This document shows positions 27,937 through 36,597 of a stretch of 64,000 nt of DNA, one piece after another. The stretch's first letter is position 1, and the number at the start of each line of letters is the position of its first letter. The position numbers and the translations under genes are program-made. The notes under the pieces were generated by a model. The model was not told the origin of the DNA, did no database searches, and worked only from the letters and a program-made list of their open reading frames with translations. Source of the stretch: Syntrophomonas sp. (lineage in GTDB: Bacteria > Bacillota > Syntrophomonadia > Syntrophomonadales > Syntrophomonadaceae); assembly GCA_016841425.1 (NCBI GenBank), contig JAENZE010000001.1, positions 186,001 through 250,000 of the forward strand. Reading direction: 5' to 3'.

Positions 27937-28737
27937 TTACTTTTTAGTAATGTCAGCATTAAGCCATTTGCTGCTTAGGTTACTCAGAGTTCCATCATCA
28001 TGCATTTCTTGCAGAATTTCATTTACTGCTTCTCTTAAAGCATCGTCTTCATCTCTGAAAGCTACGGCAATATCTTCAGTACGAACCGGAGTTCCCAGAA
28101 GCTTGATATTAAACTCCCCGCTATTAATTGCATTAACTCCAACTACCCGGTCAGTAATAACGGCATCAAGATTACCATTGTTCAGTTCCATTAAGGTCTG
28201 GTTGTCGTCTTTATAAAGTTTGATGTCTGCATTAAGTGAATTGGCGTCATTCTCGAAGGTAGTTCCGGTCACCAGACCAACTGATTTTCCTTCCAGATCT
28301 TCTATGTTCTCAATAGCACTGTTCTCTTGTACCAGAATCTGAGCTCCTGAATAGTAATAGGGAATAGTAAAATCAACTACTTCTTCTCTTTCCTCAGTTA
28401 TAGCCATGCTGCCTAGAATACCGTCATAAACTCCAGATCTTAAGCCTTCAATAATGCCGCTCCACTCATTTGGTACTGGTTTGAATTCAACTCCCAGTCT
28501 AATGGCGATTTCTTCACAAACATCAATATCAAAACCTACCAGCTCATTTTCATTATTATAAAAGTTGAAAGGTGGATATCCACCGCTCATGGAAAAAGTA
28601 ATTTCTCCTGCATCCTTAATTCTTGCCAGGGAAGTATCTCCGGTTTGTTCCTCTGCCTGTTGACAGCCTTCTGTGAATATACTTACCATGATTATCAAAG
28701 CTACAGCCAGCACTAAATATTTTCTATTCCTAAACAT
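27937..28737 (-). CDS. glnH: Polar amino-acid binding lipoprotein (GlnH type)
   Basis: A 266-residue SBP_bac_3 protein. Signal peptide and lipobox (FTEGCQQ), then GGYPPFNFYNNENELVGFDIDVCEEIAIRLG, the typical ligand-site opening, and the DGILGSMAITEEREEVVDFTIPYY hinge segment. The ligand is likely a polar amino acid (glutamine or similar). First gene of the operon; a c-di-AMP riboswitch lies upstream on the same strand, so import is probably reduced when c-di-AMP is high. Confidence 0.94.
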   Translation of the reverse strand: MFRNRKYLVLAVALIIMVSIFTEGCQQAEEQTGDTSLARIKDAGEITFSMSGGYPPFNFYNNENELVGFDIDVCEEIAIRLGVEFKPVPNEWSGIIEGLRSGVYDGILGSMAITEEREEVVDFTIPYYYSGAQILVQENSAIENIEDLEGKSVGLVTGTTFENDANSLNADIKLYKDDNQTLMELNNGNLDAVITDRVVGVNAINSGEFNIKLLGTPVRTEDIAVAFRDEDDALREAVNEILQEMHDDGTLSNLSSKWLNADITKK

Positions 28738-28890
28738 ATGTTTGAAAATCTCCTCTCCTTATTTGTGATTTAACGAAAAGTTATTATAGAAAACCAGGTG
28801 CCTATAGCGGAAAGAATGTCACCCCCAGTCATGCGTTATTAAACGACACAAAAATACAAAAATAGAAAAATAAGGAAGATAGCAGAAACA

Positions 28891-28911
28891 AAAATAACCG
28901 GTAAAGACCGG
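28891..28911 (-). terminator. Expression-platform terminator of the riboswitch
   Basis: CCGGT-CTTT-ACCGG on the minus strand, then TTATTTTTG, between aptamer and gene. Confidence 0.6.
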
Positions 28912-28934
28912 CTGGTTTGTAAGAAAACCGTTCT

Positions 28935-29070
28935 TCCCTCTTAACGCCTACGAGGTTAGCTGACGGGTTCGGGCCAAAAGGGCAGCCCTACCAATATATA
29001 TTAATTGGATTCACCCCGAAAAGACAATGGGTCCCCCGTTCCTACCTGGCGATAGAACTCGGCGTATGAT
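28935..29070 (-). ncRNA. Cyclic-di-AMP riboswitch (ydaO/yuaA class)
   Basis: On the minus strand all conserved blocks occur in order: TACGCC (P1), GGAACGGGGGACCCA, TCGGGGTGAATCC, GGTAGGGCTGCC, TTTTGGCCCGAACCCGTCAGC, TAACCTCGTAGGCGTTA (P1 partner) and a purine-rich AAGAGGGAAG tail. These are the ydaO aptamer signatures. Ligand binding normally turns expression off. It precedes the amino-acid importer operon, so c-di-AMP would lower solute uptake, in line with its osmotic role. Confidence 0.95.
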
Positions 29071-29113
29071 GTATGATTCTGTGTCTCGCTACACTATAAA
29101 CTATACATTTATA

Positions 29114-29142
29114 ATTATAAAAAGTATTTATAGTTTATACAA
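29114..29142 (-). promoter_or_regulatory. Sigma-A promoter of the riboswitch-importer transcript
   Basis: On the minus strand TTGTAT (29142-29137), 17-base spacer, TATAAT (29119-29114), about 45 bases before the aptamer P1. Confidence 0.75.
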
Positions 29143-29443
29143 AAGACCAATAAGGCGGTTAAACCCAATAAATAGCAATACTATAGTATAAGGCATACAT
29201 AAGGCCCGATTACATATAAATGGTAAGATATCCTCTAATATCCTTTTGATATCTCCTTTTTGTTAAAAAAGTGAAGTTTTAACAGGCCGAATGCACCAGT
29301 ATGTTGTTATTCAAGAATATCGTGCTTTGTTTTTTAGCTTCTTCCTAATGAAATAGGACTGTCTATTCACGGACAGCCCCTTCAGTAGTGGTATTATTCT
29401 TGGTATTTATTAGCTATTTTCTACGAAGGATTTTCCTGTTCAA

Positions 29444-31396
29444 TTACTCTGGTAGAATAATACCAAATTTTTTTATTTTCTTATAAAGTGTTGTTCTGGT
29501 TATACCTAATTCTTTTGCACTTTTTGAAATGTTTCCCTGGTGTTTTTTAACTACTTCCTCAACAACTATTTTCTCGGAATCTGTAAGCGTACCTTCAGGG
29601 TTCTTGAAAATAGTATGCTTTCTATTCATGATATGAGGCGGCAGACACTCAAGCGTTATTATATTAGAATCAGAATAAACATACGCCCTCTCAATGACGT
29701 TTTTTAATTCGCGAATATTTCCAGGCCATGGGTAGTTTTGCATCTGCCGCATTGCCTCTTTGCTGAATTTAACGTCTGTTTGGCCATAACTGCTGCAGAT
29801 TTGGTTAAGTATATAGGAGACAAGTAACGGAATATCATCCAAACGTTCTCGCAGTGGAGGCATTTGTATCTGAAGAACATTGAGGCGATAGTATAAATCT
29901 TCTCTAAAATTGCCTCGAATAACTTCCTGGTATAAATCTCTATTGGTAGCTGCAATAATTCGAATATCTACCTTAATGGAACGATTTCCCCCTACCCGTG
30001 TAATAGTTCTGTCTTCGAGAAAGCGTAATAAGGCGACCTGCATGGACAAGGGCATTTCTCCAATTTCATCTAAGAAAAGGGTACCTTTATCGGCAAGTTC
30101 AAATTTACCAGGCTGTCCACCTCTTTTGGCACCGGTAAAAGAACCTTCTTCATAACCAAATAATTCACTCTGTAATAAATCTTTGGGGATGGCGCCGCAG
30201 TTGACTGCTATGAATGGACCATCAGGACGGCTGTCTATATGAATAGCATTTGCCATTAAATCCTTACCGGTACCACTTTCGCCTTCTATCAGTACATTGC
30301 TTAGGGATTTAGCAGACTTTTGGGCTAATTTCATGGCCATTATGAAAGCCTTGCTCTCACCTACCATTTTCTCATAGGGATTGCTTGGAACGCTGCAGCA
30401 TGACAAATCTTTCCAGCACATGGTATTAATACTGAGCTTGTTGATGTTTTCAAAAGTAAAAAGAATTAAGGGTTGATAGTTTTGCGGGCCAATGAGCAAT
30501 TTTTTGTTCAAATAGAATGAATGAATCGGCTTATCATGTTTAGGCTTACCTTTAGTAATACCAATATTAGAAAACGTACTTGATCTGGGTGGGATGGAAA
30601 ATATATCTTCGAAATCAACATTACCAGATAAATAATGCCTGATACTTTTTCCAATCAATTCGTCTCGTGGAACCTCTGTATAATTCAAAAACTCTTGGGT
30701 GGCATTAATAATAATGCCATCCTTGTTGATGAGAACACTTATATCTCCAACAGTACTTAAGAAAATATCTGTATTATACTCCATAATTTGTACAGGTAAG
30801 TAACGCGACTGTATAAGTCTGGCTCCAAGATTAACCATTGGTATAGCTGATGGAAGTCTGCCAGTCAAGTTAACTACACCTAGTACTCCAGCTACACTAT
30901 TGTCGACGTTGAAAATACCAGCGGCTATAGTATGCCAGTCGTGAGCAGACGGATATAGGTGCTCATATCCATTTACCTCCGTTACCAATCCTTGCCGCAA
31001 TGCAAGTCCTATAGCAGTGGTGCCGGTACAAGTTTCATGGCAGGAACTGCCCAATTGTATTGAATCATGCCCTCGGTTAATAAAGTCTATAACATCACCT
31101 TCACTATCAACAAACAAGACAATATAACGGTTTGAAATATTCTTAATAATTTCGTCTAAATCTTCTATCACCGGGTGGGAAACTTCGATCAGTTTTCTAT
31201 TCTTTTTTCTCTTTAATTGAACGATTTTTTCTGGAAGGATTTCGTTCGGGTTCGCAGGGTCATTAATTTTGCGGCATCTAACCCAGGAATCCGCTATTTC
31301 CGGCCGTAATACATCTTTGGAAATAATACCTTTATGAATAAATGATTTCCATGCATGTTCGAGCTTATCGTTATTAATTATACCGGTTGAATACAA
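29444..31396 (-). CDS. Sigma-54-dependent activator, AcoR-like (GAF-PAS-AAA-Fis)
   Basis: A 650-residue enhancer-binding protein. The N-terminal region (about 70-200) is GAF-like with a C-H-E-T-C-T-G-T-T segment, then PAS (about 210-320), AAA+ (about 340-570: GESGTGKD, Walker [13 protein letters not shown]-finger region) and a Fis-type HTH (NISKSAKELGITRTTLYKKIKKFG). The sigma-54 contact loop reads GSFTGA rather than the common GAFTGA. The start is TTG 31396 with GGAGG 10 bases upstream. Divergent from a consensus sigma-54 promoter at 31815, its likely target. The signal may be a metabolite sensed by GAF or PAS. Confidence 0.93.
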   Translation of the reverse strand: MYSTGIINNDKLEHAWKSFIHKGIISKDVLRPEIADSWVRCRKINDPANPNEILPEKIVQLKRKKNRKLIEVSHPVIEDLDEIIKNISNRYIVLFVDSEGDVIDFINRGHDSIQLGSSCHETCTGTTAIGLALRQGLVTEVNGYEHLYPSAHDWHTIAAGIFNVDNSVAGVLGVVNLTGRLPSAIPMVNLGARLIQSRYLPVQIMEYNTDIFLSTVGDISVLINKDGIIINATQEFLNYTEVPRDELIGKSIRHYLSGNVDFEDIFSIPPRSSTFSNIGITKGKPKHDKPIHSFYLNKKLLIGPQNYQPLILFTFENINKLSINTMCWKDLSCCSVPSNPYEKMVGESKAFIMAMKLAQKSAKSLSNVLIEGESGTGKDLMANAIHIDSRPDGPFIAVNCGAIPKDLLQSELFGYEEGSFTGAKRGGQPGKFELADKGTLFLDEIGEMPLSMQVALLRFLEDRTITRVGGNRSIKVDIRIIAATNRDLYQEVIRGNFREDLYYRLNVLQIQMPPLRERLDDIPLLVSYILNQICSSYGQTDVKFSKEAMRQMQNYPWPGNIRELKNVIERAYVYSDSNIITLECLPPHIMNRKHTIFKNPEGTLTDSEKIVVEEVVKKHQGNISKSAKELGITRTTLYKKIKKFGIILPE

Positions 31397-32050
31397 AGAT
31401 TATGCACCTCCTGTTGTTAAACAAAAAACCGTAGAAACTACTGTCTAATAACTGCACAATGTACATTTAATAGACACTGATGCCTGGCATACTCTTTATC
31501 GATATTGTTGTTATTCCAGCTTCATCTTGATTGGAATCAAGTAATTAACGGTTAGCTTCGGAGGAAATAGATCACTATCCAACTTTTTTTCATTATAACA
31601 GAGTTGTCCATGGTTTTGGAACAGGGTAGATGTATCAAAAAAATGGATGAGTAATTTAGGTATTTTTAGTTAGTACGTATGGAGCAGTAAGTTGAATAGT
31701 GTATACACATTTTTTGTCTACAACGCACTACCAGATTATTTTATTTATTAAGTTAATGGCTTGATAAACCCTATGCTGCTGGGTATTCAGTGTATGAATA
31801 AGATACATATAACCTTGGCACATTTATTGCACTTATTTGTATGCAACGGTCAGGTGCAGGAGATGATAAATCACTATTTATCTTTTATAGGAGGTGTATG
31901 CACTTACAATCGGTTCAACCCGTACATTTGACATAAACATTATTGAAGCGGAGTGATGTAAGGAATTAGTGGAATATCATCTGCCCTATGTAAGAATGCA
32001 ATCCAGAAAGAGGGAGAAATTGACCTGATTAACAGAAAGGAGAATGAATA
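31397..32050. other. Divergent regulatory region
   Basis: Between the activator and the duplicated gene block. It holds the palindrome GTGTATACAC at 31699-31708 (possible activator site, about 110 bases before the promoter), the sigma-54 promoter and a 12-codon frame at 31898-31936 behind AGGAGGTGT that could be a leader. Otherwise nothing. Confidence 0.5.
31815..31831 (+). promoter_or_regulatory. Sigma-54 promoter of the duplicated block
   Basis: TTGGCAC-ATTTA-TTGCA is a full match to the -24/-12 consensus; GG (31817-31818) and GC (31829-31830) are separated by exactly 10 bases. Confidence 0.9.
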
Positions 32051-32773
32051 ATGGCAGAGGCAAAAAGATTGTTTACGGAAGCTGAACTTGAGGAAATGAA
32101 AAAAGATCATATTATGATCGCGAGAGAAGCCTTGGACAAGGGTGACATTGAAAAGGCCAGATATTGGCTGGACAGAAATGATGCAACTAAATATTGGATT
32201 CATGATCATTATGTACACTGGGTAACGTCTCTTTTCACGTATATTCAGAAAAATTGGGGCGATGAGCAAGTTTCAGACGCAATTAAGGAGACTTATTTCC
32301 TTCCGCTACTAGGTCTTGAAAAAGCCCGGAAGGAACTGGGGGTAAAAGCATATATAGAATTGTGGGTAGATGCTTTGATCAGACATCATGCCATGATGCC
32401 AGGTTTCAATATTGAGGAAGATGACGAAAAGTTCATTTTTACCTTTGGCAAATGCGGCAGCGGGGGATATTTGATAGATCGAGGAGCTTATGGCGGAAAG
32501 TTTGGTTATGGCGTTATGAAGGGACCGAGCACTGATACCTGGGGTGAAGAAAATGTGCCCCTGTACTGCACTCACTGTGTTTGGGTAGAGAGATGGTCCT
32601 GCCTGTTAAGTGGAGAAGGCGCACAAAATATAGTCATTGCCAACCGCAAGAAACTTCCCGGAGAGGCATGCACCCTTTACTTTTATAAAGATGCCTCAAA
32701 AGTTCCCGAAGAGTACCTTGACCGTATTGGCATGAATCAAACCTACTGGCACGAAGAGCCAAAGAATAAATAG
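32051..32773 (+). CDS. Unrecognised Cys/His-rich 240-residue protein, copy 1
   Basis: I do not recognise the family. The protein is soluble, with no signal or membrane segment. The first 60 residues are helical and charged and end in IHDHYVHW (His51, His53, His56). A second part has RHH (111-113), and GKCGSGGY (133-140) followed by a Gly/Tyr-rich stretch. LYCTHCVWVERWSC (171-184) carries a C-x2-C pair with a third Cys, and Cys207 lies near the end. The His and Cys groups could bind a metal or serve thiol chemistry; this is inference. Strong ribosome site AAAGGAG. First gene downstream of a consensus sigma-54 promoter and paired with a SnoaL-like gene. Confidence 0.88.
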   Translation: MAEAKRLFTEAELEEMKKDHIMIAREALDKGDIEKARYWLDRNDATKYWIHDHYVHWVTSLFTYIQKNWGDEQVSDAIKETYFLPLLGLEKARKELGVKAYIELWVDALIRHHAMMPGFNIEEDDEKFIFTFGKCGSGGYLIDRGAYGGKFGYGVMKGPSTDTWGEENVPLYCTHCVWVERWSCLLSGEGAQNIVIANRKKLPGEACTLYFYKDASKVPEEYLDRIGMNQTYWHEEPKNK

Positions 32774-32781
32774 TCTAAAGC

Positions 32782-32810
32782 CCTGCTCTGCTCATGAAGA
32801 GCGGAGCAGG
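32782..32810 (+). other. Intercistronic hairpin, copy 1
   Basis: CCTGCTCTGCTC-N5-GAGCGGAGCAGG, a 12-bp stem with one wobble and no T run. It more likely stabilises the upstream mRNA or tunes expression than ends transcription. Also present at 34127-34155. Confidence 0.6.
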
Positions 32811-32852
32811 TTGGATACCTGGATTAAGACATGAAAACAAGGAGGGAACTAG

Positions 32853-33335
32853 ATGAATGACTTAGAAAAACGGATTCAAACGCTGGAAGATATTGAATCT
32901 ATAAAGAAACTAAAGATGTTGTATTGTTATTACTCGGATGCGGCTTTATCTCAAAATCAAGGCCAATATGATGAACTGGTTTCTTTATTTACCGATGATG
33001 CTCGTATAGAGTTTATAGGGTTCGGCGTGTGGAATGGAAAAGACGAGGTAAAAAAGTTCTTTACCGAGACCGTTTTCCCTCTATGGAGTTATCATTCGCA
33101 TATGGTAATGAACCCTATTATTGAAGTGAATGTAAATAGAGCCAATGGCAACTGGTATTGCCTTGCACTGTCCACTACCAGGAACGGAAACCGGGCAGTA
33201 TGGGTGCACGGAAAGTACGAAGAAGAATATGTGAAAGTGGCAGGCCAGTGGATGTGGAAATCGATTACTTTCATTCCCGACTTTTATAGCCCGTACGAAG
33301 ATGGATGGGCAAAAACAGCATTTATAACCCTGTAA
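32853..33335 (+). CDS. SnoaL-like/BaiE-like (NTF2-fold) protein, paralog 1
   Basis: A 160-residue cone-shaped NTF2/SnoaL-type protein. The N-terminal helix LEKRIQTLEDIESIKKLKMLYCYYSD matches bile-acid 7-alpha-dehydratase BaiE and scytalone-dehydratase relatives. Tyr24, Asp29 and His83 stand at the spacing of the BaiE catalytic Tyr/Asp/His set, so dehydratase or isomerase chemistry is plausible. AAGGAGGGAAC precedes the start. The first 44 bases are inside the direct repeat; the rest is distinct from paralog 2. Confidence 0.86.
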   Translation: MNDLEKRIQTLEDIESIKKLKMLYCYYSDAALSQNQGQYDELVSLFTDDARIEFIGFGVWNGKDEVKKFFTETVFPLWSYHSHMVMNPIIEVNVNRANGNWYCLALSTTRNGNRAVWVHGKYEEEYVKVAGQWMWKSITFIPDFYSPYEDGWAKTAFITL

Positions 33336-33395
33336 CGATTCTTGTGAGTATTCATTTTACAAGCAATACCTGAAGTCTAGAAAGGAGAATGAATA

Positions 33396-34118
33396 ATGGC
33401 AGAGGCAAAAAGATTGTTTACGGAAGCTGAACTTGAGGAAATGAAAAAAGATCATATTATGATCGCGAGAGAAGCCTTGGACAAGGGTGACATTGAAAAG
33501 GCCAGATATTGGCTGGACAGAAATGATGCAACTAAATATTGGATTCATGATCATTATGTACACTGGGTAACGTCTCTTTTCACGTATATTCAGAAAAATT
33601 GGGGCGATGAGCAAGTTTCAGACGCAATTAAGGAGACTTATTTCCTTCCGCTACTAGGTCTTGAAAAAGCCCGGAAGGAACTGGGGGTAAAAGCATATAT
33701 AGAATTGTGGGTAGATGCTTTGATCAGACATCATGCCATGATGCCAGGTTTCAATATTGAGGAAGATGACGAAAAGTTCATTTTTACCTTTGGCAAATGC
33801 GGCAGCGGGGGATATTTGATAGATCGAGGAGCTTATGGCGGAAAGTTTGGTTATGGCGTTATGAAGGGACCGAGCACTGATACCTGGGGTGAAGAAAATG
33901 TGCCCCTGTACTGCACTCACTGTGTTTGGGTAGAGAGATGGTCCTGCCTGTTAAGTGGAGAAGGCGCACAAAATATAGTCATTGCCAACCGCAAGAAACT
34001 TCCCGGAGAGGCATGCACCCTTTACTTTTATAAAGATGCCTCAAAAGTTCCCGAAGAGTACCTTGACCGTATTGGCATGAATCAAACCTACTGGCACGAA
34101 GAGCCAAAGAATAAATAG
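33396..34118 (+). CDS. Unrecognised Cys/His-rich 240-residue protein, copy 2
   Basis: Encodes exactly the same 240 residues as the gene at 32051, from the same nucleotides, including silent positions. With a diverged paralog on each side, this points to recent gene conversion or duplication, or to strong selection for dosage. An assembly artefact is less likely, since the flanks differ on both sides. Function unknown, as for copy 1. Confidence 0.88.
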   Translation: MAEAKRLFTEAELEEMKKDHIMIAREALDKGDIEKARYWLDRNDATKYWIHDHYVHWVTSLFTYIQKNWGDEQVSDAIKETYFLPLLGLEKARKELGVKAYIELWVDALIRHHAMMPGFNIEEDDEKFIFTFGKCGSGGYLIDRGAYGGKFGYGVMKGPSTDTWGEENVPLYCTHCVWVERWSCLLSGEGAQNIVIANRKKLPGEACTLYFYKDASKVPEEYLDRIGMNQTYWHEEPKNK

Positions 34119-34126
34119 TCTAAAGC

Positions 34127-34155
34127 CCTGCTCTGCTCATGAAGAGCGGAGCAGG
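34127..34155 (+). other. Intercistronic hairpin, copy 2
   Basis: Same 12-bp stem as at 32782-32810. Confidence 0.6.
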
Positions 34156-34197
34156 TTGGATACCTGGATTAAGACATGAAAACAAGGAGGGAACTAG

Positions 34198-34680
34198 ATG
34201 AATGACTTAGAAAAACGGATTCAAACGCTGGAAGATATTGAGTCTATAAAGAAATTAAGGTCTATGTATAGCTATCTAGTTGATGCCGGTATAGCTGGAG
34301 ATGAAACAAAATACGATGAACTCGCATCGCACTTCGTAGACGAAGGTTGGCTGGATTATGGACCATTTGGTGTTCACAGGGGTAAAGAGGCGATTGTGGG
34401 ATTTTTTAAGGAAGCTGTTAACACGATATTTTCCTATGGCTCTCATATGAATATGAATTCAATTATTGAAGTAGATGGAGACCAAGCAACTGGTAAATGG
34501 TATGTGCTGGCCCCTGGAATTACCCGGAGCGGCAACCGGGCAACTATTACACATGGAAAATATGACGAAGTTTATGTGAAAGTAAGAGGAGAATGGAAGT
34601 GGAAGTCAATTATATTTACTGCTGACTTCCTAACTCCTCTGGATGAAGGATGGGCTAAAACGCCATTCATAAGTTCATAA
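34198..34680 (+). CDS. SnoaL-like/BaiE-like (NTF2-fold) protein, paralog 2
   Basis: 160 residues, same length as paralog 1 and the same first 20 amino acids (LEKRIQTLEDIESIKKL), then clearly diverged (YSYLVDAGIAGDETKYDELASHF). Tyr24, Asp29 and His83 are conserved, as are GNRA and HGKY in the C-terminal half, so both paralogs probably keep the active site. Two different SnoaL-like partners beside identical 240-residue proteins suggest two activities sharing one helper, or a hetero-complex. Substrate unknown. Confidence 0.86.
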   Translation: MNDLEKRIQTLEDIESIKKLRSMYSYLVDAGIAGDETKYDELASHFVDEGWLDYGPFGVHRGKEAIVGFFKEAVNTIFSYGSHMNMNSIIEVDGDQATGKWYVLAPGITRSGNRATITHGKYDEVYVKVRGEWKWKSIIFTADFLTPLDEGWAKTPFISS

Positions 34681-34867
34681 ATTCTAGGGGGGGAGGCCGT
34701 ACATCGTTTTCCAATCATTCTTTCAGATTATCGAAGAGTAATCAAGGATGGAGTAGCAAAATATTGATTCTTTGAGGGGATTCAGAAAATGCATAGAGAG
34801 AGGCTTTTAACGATAGGAAGGTCTTTCGCAATTAGATATTAAAGCAAATATCAATCAGGAGGCTGAC

Positions 34868-35632
34868 ATGAGTAAGACCATAGTATGTTACAAATGGGTA
34901 AAAGATGAGGCGGATATCAAGGTTAATCCAGACTTATCTGTAGATTTAAGTAAAGCAAAAGGCAAAATAAGTGACTATGACAAAAATGCTATTGAAGCAG
35001 CCGTGCAGGCGGCCCGTTTATTAGCGGGCAAATCTATTGGTTTGACTTTTGGTACCCCTAAAACCAAACAATCCTTAAAAGATGCTTTATCCAGAGGGTT
35101 GGAAGAAGTTTGCTGGATAAATACAGAAGCAGCAGCCGAAGCAGACGGAATTGTAACATCCAAAGCACTGGCAGCAGCGATAAAAAAAATGGATGATGTT
35201 AGTCTGGTAATATGTGCGGAAGGTGCAAGTGATACCTATGCCAGGCAGACAGCGCCCAGGCTGGGTGCTCTTCTGCAGTGGCCTGTCATAACCTCAGTAT
35301 CAAAAATACAGATTAATGGAGATATATTGAGCGCTTCAAGAAAACTGGATGACTGTATAGAGACTGTAAAAGTAAAACTGCCAGCCGTAATTGCAGTACT
35401 GCCGGAAATATGCAATGCACCTATACCTGGCTTAAAAGCAGTTATGGCTGCAGGCAAGAAACCGATTGCTGAATACCAGGCCGGAGATATCGGGATTGAT
35501 TTCACATCTAAATCTCAGGTGAGTGGTTTAAAAGCATATGCAATGAACCGAAAGAACATTATTCTGGAGGGCGATACGTCTGAAAAAATTGCATCCTTGG
35601 TGGCGGCACTAAAGAAGGAAGGTGTTCTTTAA
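34868..35632 (+). CDS. etfB: Electron-transfer flavoprotein beta subunit (FixA)
   Basis: A 254-residue EtfB/FixA protein. The opening IVCYKWVKDEADIKVN, the DKNAIEAAVQAARLL nucleotide-binding stretch and the IVTSKALAAAIKK region are typical; SDTYARQTAPRLGALLQWP marks the FAD/AMP-binding part. It carries the AMP or second flavin. AGGAGG before the ATG. Its stop overlaps the next gene's ATG by one base. Part of a FixABCX-type cluster. Confidence 0.94.
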   Translation: MSKTIVCYKWVKDEADIKVNPDLSVDLSKAKGKISDYDKNAIEAAVQAARLLAGKSIGLTFGTPKTKQSLKDALSRGLEEVCWINTEAAAEADGIVTSKALAAAIKKMDDVSLVICAEGASDTYARQTAPRLGALLQWPVITSVSKIQINGDILSASRKLDDCIETVKVKLPAVIAVLPEICNAPIPGLKAVMAAGKKPIAEYQAGDIGIDFTSKSQVSGLKAYAMNRKNIILEGDTSEKIASLVAALKKEGVL

Positions 35633-36546
35633 TGGCAGGCATTTATGTATACAGTGACCAGAGCAGAATTACAGCAGAACTTATCAGCTTTGCCCGGCAG
35701 ACGGGAGCCGCAGCTTTTGCACTTTGCTTTTCTATAGAGCAAGCTAAAGCGATTAAGGATTTTGGAGCTGATAAAGTTTATGTACTGCAGGGAGGCAGCC
35801 CCCTGGTTGAAAACTACGGCAGGGCGGTTGCGGATTTCTTAAAAAGCCAGGGAGCAGATCTGTTCTTAGTAGGAGCAACAGCCAGGGGGCGGGATATTGC
35901 ATCCAGGGTGGCTGGACATTCTGATTGCGGTATGGTAAGTGATGTATCATCCGTAAGTTGGACGGAGGGCAGGGTGAGCTGTGAAAGACTGATGTATGGC
36001 GGGGCCGTAATCCAGGAAGAATTACTTTCCGGCTTTTGTGTAGTCAGCATACCGGCAGGTAAATTTGAAGCTGAAACAGGTGAGTCTTCAGAAATAGTAG
36101 TTGTAGAAGTAGAGGCTGATAACCGGGTAATCCTGGTTGATACTGCACCCATCGTGAGGGAAGGAGCAGACCTTTCAGCAGCAGATAAAGTGATATGCGT
36201 AGGTCTGGGAATAGAAAAGGAAGAGGACTTGCAGCTGGCGAAAGATTTGGCTGATGTATTGGGAGCTGAAATAGGCTGTACCCGGGGAATATCTGAAGAA
36301 AGACACTGGCTTCCGGTTGAAAAATATATCGGCATATCTGGTGCTGCAATAAAACCGCAATTGTATATATCCATGGGTGTATCAGGACAGGTACAGCATG
36401 TAGTAGGTATTCGGGAATCAAAAATAATAGTAGCTGTAGATACAAATGAGAAAGCGCCTATTTTTAGAGCTGCTGATTATGGCATAGTGGGTGACTTGTA
36501 CGAAATCATCCCTCTGTTAACCCGGGCATTGAAGAAAGATTTATAA
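35632..36546 (+). CDS. etfA: Electron-transfer flavoprotein alpha subunit (FixB)
   Basis: A 304-residue EtfA/FixB. The C-terminal FAD site MGVSGQVQHVVGIRESKIIVAVDTNEKAPIFRAADYGIVGDLYEIIPLL (about residues 248-297) is intact. Partner of EtfB. With the FixC-like and FixX-like genes it could route electrons from an acyl-CoA dehydrogenase or NADH to quinone or ferredoxin. Confidence 0.95.
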   Translation: MAGIYVYSDQSRITAELISFARQTGAAAFALCFSIEQAKAIKDFGADKVYVLQGGSPLVENYGRAVADFLKSQGADLFLVGATARGRDIASRVAGHSDCGMVSDVSSVSWTEGRVSCERLMYGGAVIQEELLSGFCVVSIPAGKFEAETGESSEIVVVEVEADNRVILVDTAPIVREGADLSAADKVICVGLGIEKEEDLQLAKDLADVLGAEIGCTRGISEERHWLPVEKYIGISGAAIKPQLYISMGVSGQVQHVVGIRESKIIVAVDTNEKAPIFRAADYGIVGDLYEIIPLLTRALKKDL

Positions 36547-36597
36547 AAAATATTCTTCATATAAAAGGGGATTACGTATCAAAGGGGCGTTAAAGCT

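Larger units (their letters stand above)
32034..32896 (+). repeat. 863-bp direct repeat, copy 1
   Basis: Same as 33379-34241 by eye at every position (offset 1345). It spans the ribosome site, the whole 240-codon gene, the hairpin behind it and the first 44 bases of the SnoaL-like gene. Sequence differs immediately outside (C/T at 32033; A/G at 32897). Confidence 0.93.
33379..34241 (+). repeat. 863-bp direct repeat, copy 2
   Basis: Second copy of 32034-32896, offset 1345 bases, identical by eye throughout. Confidence 0.93.

Noticed and set aside
32034-34241. Assembly error as the cause of the direct repeat
   Set aside because: Unique sequence differs on both outer sides and the two SnoaL-like genes are distinct, so a simple duplicated-contig error does not explain it; reads should still be checked.
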